Part shown: in pieces, positions 23,271 through 27,032 of the stretch
Layout: each line of letters opens with the position of its first letter
How positions within the stretch are numbered: position 1 is the first letter of the stretch
Source of the DNA: a virus
Length of the DNA stretch: 27,032 bases
IMG/VR virus record: IMGVR_UViG_3300025646_000283
Span: 1-27,032 of that record
Direction: 5' to 3' (one strand)
Notes under the pieces: model-generated
The model's database searches: none
Told to the model about the DNA's origin: nothing
Seen by the model: only the letters and a program-made list of their open reading frames with translations
Program-made: the position numbers and the translations under genes

Positions 23271-23554
23271 TCAGAGAGCCAAGCGAGCACATAGCAAAAC
23301 AGGCCGAAAAGGTCAAGATTTTGAGAATGCAGACGGAGCATCATGAGATTATCGGTATCCCCTACCGAATCACGAGAGCAGACGTACTCAACACCAAAGG
23401 CACAGGATACTATCGCACGATACTGTATGAGGAGCCAGGGAAAACACGCTCATTCAGTACTTGTCTCTGCGACGGATTCCAATTTACAGGCAACTGCAAG
23501 CATATTGCTGCTGTTTTTGCTGCGTCAAGACCGACAGAGGAGGATAAATCATGA
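23267..23554 (+). CDS. Small SWIM-type zinc-binding protein
   Basis: A 95-residue protein. C66-x-C68 and, eight residues on, C77-x-H79 (CLCDGFQFTGNCKHI) match the CxCx(n)CxH motif of SWIM domains, which bind zinc and mediate DNA or protein contacts. The protein is nearly only this domain plus a basic helix. It lies in an operon just before a Holliday junction resolvase; SWIM proteins are known to work with recombination factors in other organisms, so a recombination helper is possible. It overlaps both neighbours. Confidence 0.7.
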   Translation: MIREPSEHIAKQAEKVKILRMQTEHHEIIGIPYRITRADVLNTKGTGYYRTILYEEPGKTRSFSTCLCDGFQFTGNCKHIAAVFAASRPTEEDKS

Positions 23555-23937
23555 TAGTATCTATCGAGCCGATAGCCTGTCCTCGTCCGAGAGTCACGCG
23601 TCAAGGGAGCACATATTATCCTATGCGTTATAAGATTTGGATTAAGGAGATGCGAGAGAGACTGCAAGATATGCCGATACCGGAGGGATCTTTGCACGTC
23701 GATCTCCTGTTTATCGTCAAGCGTCCGAAGGCGATGAGGACTCCTCCTGAGAGAGTTTTGCACAGCAAAAGACCGGATCTGGACAATATGGTCAAGGCAG
23801 TGCTTGACGCTCTGCCGATAGAGGATGACGCAAGGATCGTCTCATTGTCTGCTCGCAAATACTACGCAGCAGCAGGAGAGGATCCACAAATAGAGCTGCA
23901 TGTAATGTCATGCGACGAAAAAAAGAGCCTCCGATAG
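23551..23937 (+). CDS. rusA: RusA-type Holliday junction resolvase
   Basis: A 128-residue protein with KRPDLDNMVKAVLDAL (D76, D78, K82) and IEDDARIV (D93), matching the catalytic acids and lysine of RusA. The N-terminus PRPRVTRQG fits the family's basic entry segment. RusA cuts four-way junctions, resolving branched phage DNA before packaging. GGAGGATAAATC is the ribosome site and its ATG overlaps the SWIM gene's stop. Its own 3' end carries a hairpin. Confidence 0.9.
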   Translation: MIVSIEPIACPRPRVTRQGSTYYPMRYKIWIKEMRERLQDMPIPEGSLHVDLLFIVKRPKAMRTPPERVLHSKRPDLDNMVKAVLDALPIEDDARIVSLSARKYYAAAGEDPQIELHVMSCDEKKSLR

Positions 23938-23953
23938 TTCAGATCGAAGGCTC
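23918..23953 (-). terminator. Leftward intrinsic terminator at the 3' end of rusA
   Basis: GAGCCTCCGAT (23925-23935) pairs with ATCGAAGGCTC (23943-23953) with one mismatch. On the minus strand the hairpin is followed by seven Ts (23924-23918), a full intrinsic terminator. On the plus strand the Ts are absent, so it should not stop the rightward operon. No leftward gene is seen to its right. Confidence 0.55.
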
Positions 23954-24000
23954 CCAAAACAACACACAGTAACAACACAAAAACAACCATAGGATTATCA

Positions 24001-24900
24001 ATGCGTACATATACAATAACAGCATTTAGAAATATTTACAACAAAAACGATCAAACTCGTCTCTGCTACTCATGGGACACTCTCTGCAAGTTCATCGGCA
24101 AAAAGAGAGAGCCGATCGACAAGCTCAAACAAGCCTCCTGGAGTCCTGCGATTTTTGAGGGAGAGAGAAGTAACCAAAACGCACAAAAACTCTCTTGTCT
24201 CGTTGTCGACGTAGATGATCACGTCCTGCTCTATACTTGTGCAGTATGGATGCAGCTCTCACAGACTCAATGCTATATCCATACGTCAGTCTCTCACACT
24301 ATCGAGCAAAACAAATACAGAGTCATCTTGCCTCTCGCAGAGGATGCTCCCGCAGAGGAATGGAGACACTATCATGCAGCTCTAAAAACATGGTGGCAGT
24401 CAATGTTTAAGGACGCACCATTTGATCTCAGTACAAAGGATGCAGCAAGACTCTATTTTGTCGCGTACCATACAGAGCACTATCAAGAGCAAAAGCATAA
24501 CGGCAAGATCCTAGATTGGAAAAACAGAGCTCAGGATGAGAAAGTGAAATATGAGGAGGAGCTGAGACGCAGACAACAAGAGCAGCAGGAGAGACTGAGA
24601 CGAGCCGAGGAGCACAAAAGACAGTATGACAAAGGTCAATCACATAGCGATAAAAGGAGATACATGTATACTCTTCTCCGCAATAGCGAGGCAGAGAGAC
24701 TCAAATTTGCGAGATTCCTCGGATGCTCAGACACAGGAGACCGAGCAGTCAAATGGAGATGTCCAGGATGCGGACAGGACGATGCAACATTTTTTTATTA
24801 TGATCCGACTCGCTATCCGTCAGCGTACTGTAACCATAGAAACTCTTGTGGTTGGAAAGAGTCAGTCGGATACCTTGCAGAATTAAACGGCTATTTTTAG
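24001..24900 (+). CDS. PrimPol-like primase with C-terminal zinc ribbon
   Basis: A 299-residue protein. LVVDVDD (D70, D72) gives the first metal-binding pair of archaeo-eukaryotic primases, TSVSH (H99) fits their (s)xH motif, and KYRVILPL and DAARLYFVAYH follow. A charged coiled coil spans about 178-220. The C-terminus holds C254, C257, C277 and C283, a zinc ribbon like those of phage primases. The enzyme would make primers for phage replication. The downstream helicase gene starts 8 nt after it, forming a priming-unwinding pair. No DNA polymerase is in the window. Confidence 0.75.
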   Translation: MRTYTITAFRNIYNKNDQTRLCYSWDTLCKFIGKKREPIDKLKQASWSPAIFEGERSNQNAQKLSCLVVDVDDHVLLYTCAVWMQLSQTQCYIHTSVSHTIEQNKYRVILPLAEDAPAEEWRHYHAALKTWWQSMFKDAPFDLSTKDAARLYFVAYHTEHYQEQKHNGKILDWKNRAQDEKVKYEEELRRRQQEQQERLRRAEEHKRQYDKGQSHSDKRRYMYTLLRNSEAERLKFARFLGCSDTGDRAVKWRCPGCGQDDATFFYYDPTRYPSAYCNHRNSCGWKESVGYLAELNGYF

Positions 24901-24908
24901 GAGACAAC

Positions 24909-26207
24909 ATGAGCAACACACAACAATTACACACATCAACAGACGCAAGGATCCAAGTACTTCGCAATATGGGATTTGAGCTGAGAATCCGGAGATCAGA
25001 GTCCGGAGACAAGCTGCTGAGCAATCTTTTCAACCTGACGCAGCTCCTTAGACACCATCCTATATTCCGAGGACGAGCCAGATATGACGATTTTGCGGAG
25101 TCTATGACATGGGAGGCAGACGGAGGAGATCCTGAGAGAGTCACTGACTATCACATCGATCTCATCCGGTACGAGTGCGAGGACAGATGGGGAGTAGCAT
25201 TCAGTCAAGACAAAGCATGGTCAGCTTTTGAGATTGTCGCGAAGGAAAATCGCAGCAATCCTCTCCTGTCTCATCTCAATAGTCTGAGAGGTCAATGGGA
25301 CGGAAAAGAGAGAGCTCATCTCTTGCTCAGCAGCTATCTCGGAGCAGAGGACACGAACATAAACAGGTCTTATTCTGTCCGGTGGCTCCTCTCAATCATT
25401 GCACGAGCTCACGCGACAATCAGCAATCCGGTCAAAGTAGATACGACGCTCGTCTTGTACGGAGGACAGGGCATCGGCAAAAGTACAGCACTAGAGGCGA
25501 TCTGCTTTGCGTATGTATTCGGTGCTATCTATTTTGGAGACTCCGAGATCAATATGGACAACTACAAGGAGGCAGTGCAGAGCATACAAGGCAAACTCCT
25601 CTATGAGATCCAGGAGCTCGCCAAGAGATCAAAGTCTCAGGAGACGGAAAAAGCATTCCTGACTCGCAAAATAGATGACGTGCGGCTCCCCTATCGACGC
25701 AGCAATGAGCAGTTTGCGAGACGTACGGTCTTCTGTGCAACCACGAACAAAAAGAACGTCTTGCACGATGCAACAGGGTCGCGTCGTTTTTGGTGTGTGG
25801 ATCTCGGCAACAAGAAGATCGACATCGACAGACTGAGAGGAGATCTGCCTCAGATATGGGCTGAGATACTGCACTACTACGACACAGGAGAGCAGCATCA
25901 TCTCACAGACGCAGAGGAGGCTCTCCGGATTGAGTCGGCTCAAGATTTTACGGATCCTCATCCTCTCACTGACGCAGTCATCGACATCGCGGAGAGGCTG
26001 CAGTCTCCTTGCACAGTCGCTCAGATCATTGAGAGGCTGTATGAGTCAAGCGATCCAACTAAGGACAGCACTCGACATCTTGACAAGAGCACACGACAAA
26101 ATCAAGCGATCATCTCAGACATACTGCAGAGCAACGGATTTGTCTATGGCCGACGTGCAGCTCCGTACAATCCTCAGGTCAGACTTCGCGGATGGTGGAA
26201 GGGTTGA
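24909..26207 (+). CDS. VirE-type replicative helicase/ATPase
   Basis: A 432-residue protein starting at 24909, where GGAGACAACATG gives the ribosome site; an upstream start at 24846 lies inside the primase gene. Walker A GGQGIGKST is at residues 185-193, Walker B-like LLYEIQEL at about 231-238, and CATTNKK...GSRRFWCVDLG near 275-300 carries the arginines typical of the virulence-associated E family. Members are replicative-type helicases of phages and mobile elements, usually paired with a primase, as here. The origin-like region follows at once. Confidence 0.85.
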   Translation: MSNTQQLHTSTDARIQVLRNMGFELRIRRSESGDKLLSNLFNLTQLLRHHPIFRGRARYDDFAESMTWEADGGDPERVTDYHIDLIRYECEDRWGVAFSQDKAWSAFEIVAKENRSNPLLSHLNSLRGQWDGKERAHLLLSSYLGAEDTNINRSYSVRWLLSIIARAHATISNPVKVDTTLVLYGGQGIGKSTALEAICFAYVFGAIYFGDSEINMDNYKEAVQSIQGKLLYEIQELAKRSKSQETEKAFLTRKIDDVRLPYRRSNEQFARRTVFCATTNKKNVLHDATGSRRFWCVDLGNKKIDIDRLRGDLPQIWAEILHYYDTGEQHHLTDAEEALRIESAQDFTDPHPLTDAVIDIAERLQSPCTVAQIIERLYESSDPTKDSTRHLDKSTRQNQAIISDILQSNGFVYGRRAAPYNPQVRLRGWWKG

Positions 26208-26261
26208 AAAGTGGACGCGTCCAGCTAAGCCCACCTTAAGCCCACCATCTGAATCGTCAAT

Positions 26262-26287
26262 AACCTCGGTATATCCGAGGTTTTTTT
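26262..26287 (+). terminator. Intrinsic terminator after the helicase gene
   Basis: AACCTCGG (26262-26269) pairs with CCGAGGTT (26275-26282) over a 5-nt loop, followed by a run of Ts to 26287. It ends the rightward early transcript 55 nt after the helicase stop. Confidence 0.85.
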
Positions 26288-26361
26288 GTTGTGTCCACGA
26301 TGTCCAAGGTTTTTCTAAACATAATTACAATAATTATATTTTTTATAAAGTTTACAAATAA

Positions 26362-26379
26362 TTAGTGGACTTAGTGGAC
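26362..26379 (+). repeat. Tandem TTAGTGGAC repeats
   Basis: Two adjacent 9-bp copies (26362-26370 and 26371-26379) sit at the right edge of the AT-rich core. They share GTGGAC with other copies in the region, so they may be protein-binding iterons. Confidence 0.6.
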
Positions 26380-26511
26380 ATGGATATAAAATAGGCTCTC
26401 TATGTATCTATATCAGTGTTTTTGCGTCCAATAATTGCTGGCCAGATGGTGGGCTTAGGTGGGCTTTTTTGGACGCAGGAGGAAAAAATGCAAAAAAGTT
26501 AGATTATTTTG

Positions 26512-26540
26512 TTGACGTACTGAAAACAATAGAGCATATT
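26512..26540 (+). promoter_or_regulatory. Sigma-70-like promoter for the right-end early genes
   Basis: TTGACG (26512-26517) and CATATT (26535-26540) are separated by 17 nt. This is 5 of 6 and 4 of 6 to consensus with ideal spacing, about 40 nt before the start of the next gene. Confidence 0.5.
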
Positions 26541-26579
26541 GTTTACATGATGACAACACAACAACAAGGAGAAAACATC

Positions 26580-26804
26580 ATGACACAACAACAAAGACTC
26601 ATCGCAATCTCTACAGCAATGATCAGACTTTATGAAGCTAATCCACAATCTGAGATTGCAGCTCAATTTGTAAAAGCGTACTTTGCTCAAGACGTAAATA
26701 TGATCTCTCAGATCGTCGCAAAGTTTGAGGAGCAAATCTCTCATCTGTCAGTACAAGAGCAAGAAGCTATCTTGACATATCATGTACAACAGTTTGATAA
26801 ATAA
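26580..26804 (+). CDS. Small early protein, unknown
   Basis: A 74-residue helical, Gln- and Ala-rich protein beginning MTQQQRLIAISTAMIRLYEA. I use ATG 26580, which has AGGAG upstream and lies after the promoter; a longer frame from 26469 would read through the promoter region. The function is unknown. It is probably an early regulator or host-modifying protein, by position only. Confidence 0.65.
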   Translation: MTQQQRLIAISTAMIRLYEANPQSEIAAQFVKAYFAQDVNMISQIVAKFEEQISHLSVQEQEAILTYHVQQFDK

Positions 26805-26821
26805 TAGTAGGAGACACAGAC

Positions 26822-27032
26822 ATGCAAGAGATCAGAGACCATTTAGAGATGCTACAGAGACAACTTGAGAGAGCATGCCGAGACAACAATGGACGAGCCA
26901 TGCACATCGCACATATGCAGATCCACATTACACACAAAATACTACAACGAATCGAACAACAACAACAAACAACAACACCAGGAGACACAGACATGATCGA
27001 CGTAAAAGATCTAACCAAAAAAGCATTAGCCG
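26822..27032 (+). CDS. Early protein, partial at the right end
   Basis: The frame from ATG 26822 is open to the window end (70 codons). The first 45 residues are helical, rich in His, Arg and Gln. A low-complexity EQQQQTTTPGDTD linker follows, and MIDVKDLTKKALA begins what looks like a new domain. TAGGAGACACAGACATG gives the start. A second in-frame start with the same ribosome site lies at 26993, so either one protein or two nested products are made. Confidence 0.55.
   Translation, partial: MQEIRDHLEMLQRQLERACRDNNGRAMHIAHMQIHITHKILQRIEQQQQTTTPGDTDMIDVKDLTKKALA
26981..26995 (+). promoter_or_regulatory. Internal in-frame ribosome site and start
   Basis: GGAGACACAGACATG here is identical over 15 nt to the site at 26810-26824 that starts the enclosing frame. 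There is no stop between the two starts, so the downstream part may be translated separately. Confidence 0.5.

Larger units (their letters stand above)
26217..26476. repeat. Long inverted repeat flanking the AT-rich region
   Basis: The left arm (26217-26251, GCGTCC to ATCTG) and the right arm (26443-26476, CAGATGG to GGACGC) are near-perfect inverse copies of about 35 bp. Each holds two copies of TAAGCCCACC or its inverse, spaced 10-11 bp. The arms enclose about 190 bp with the AT-rich core. Confidence 0.8.
26208..26579. other. Candidate replication origin region
   Basis: This is a 372-bp gene-free region after the helicase. It contains a long inverted repeat (arms 26217-26251 and 26443-26476), a perfect palindrome GGACGCGTCC (26213-26222), and GTGGAC/GTCCAC motifs at 26211, 26293, 26365 and 26374, with further GTCC/GGAC copies at 26302, 26427 and 26471. 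The last GTGGAC pair forms two tandem TTAGTGGAC units. A strongly AT-rich core lies at about 26309-26364, between motif groups. Iteron-like repeats beside an AT-rich tract, next to primase and helicase, are the features of an origin. A terminator and a promoter lie at its edges. Confidence 0.45.

Noticed and set aside
1-27032. CRISPR array, tRNA gene, integrase or attachment site
   Set aside because: No regularly spaced direct repeats with unique spacers, no cloverleaf-like segment and no recombinase motif were seen. The 30-nt repeats in the fibre gene are contiguous coding repeats without spacers.

Overview
The window is a 27 kb stretch of a tailed double-stranded DNA phage (Caudoviricetes) or closely related prophage. 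It carries a terminase, a portal, an HK97-type capsid module and a long-tail module (tail tube, frameshifted tail chaperone, tape measure), so the virion should be siphovirus-like. No integrase, CI-type lysogeny repressor, tRNA or host gene is visible; the sequence is cut at both ends. The host cannot be named. Strong GGAG-type ribosome binding sites, a small anchored protein with six cysteines that would lie outside the inner membrane, and an L,D-transpeptidase-like endolysin are compatible with a Gram-negative host, but this is inference.

Layout. 1-3993: end of an unknown gene, small terminase-like HTH protein, an orphan beta-class DNA methyltransferase inserted between the terminase subunits, two small unknown genes (one membrane anchored), and the large terminase. 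3993-9811: portal, scaffold, two small beta-rich proteins, a long repetitive fibre encoded inside the head module, a leftward small gene, and the major capsid gene, which has its own promoter and is bracketed by two terminators. 9905-13881: connector and neck genes, tail terminator, tail tube, tail chaperone pair with a -1 slippery site, and a gp10-like neck protein. 13884-22015: tape measure, a 1088-residue tail protein with a sialidase-like Asp-box propeller, tail hub, endolysin, holin. 21962-22564 is a leftward DEDDh exonuclease. From 22655 rightward comes the early/replication module: two HTH proteins, a small SWIM zinc protein, RusA resolvase, a PrimPol-like primase with zinc ribbon, and a VirE-type helicase. 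Then follows a 370-bp non-coding region with long inverted repeats, repeated GTGGAC motifs and an AT-rich core that looks like a replication origin, and finally small early genes running off the right end.

Organisation. Genes are packed with ATGA or TAATG overlaps, and many start codons are preceded by variants of one extended motif, GGAGACWACATG. Late genes mostly use AGA/AGG for arginine, whereas the major capsid gene uses CGY almost exclusively, which points to expression-linked codon selection. The head genes package and build the capsid, the tail genes build a tail of roughly 100 nm by the tape-measure rule, and endolysin plus holin provide lysis. The right-hand cluster supplies priming, unwinding, resolution and probably the origin on which these proteins act.
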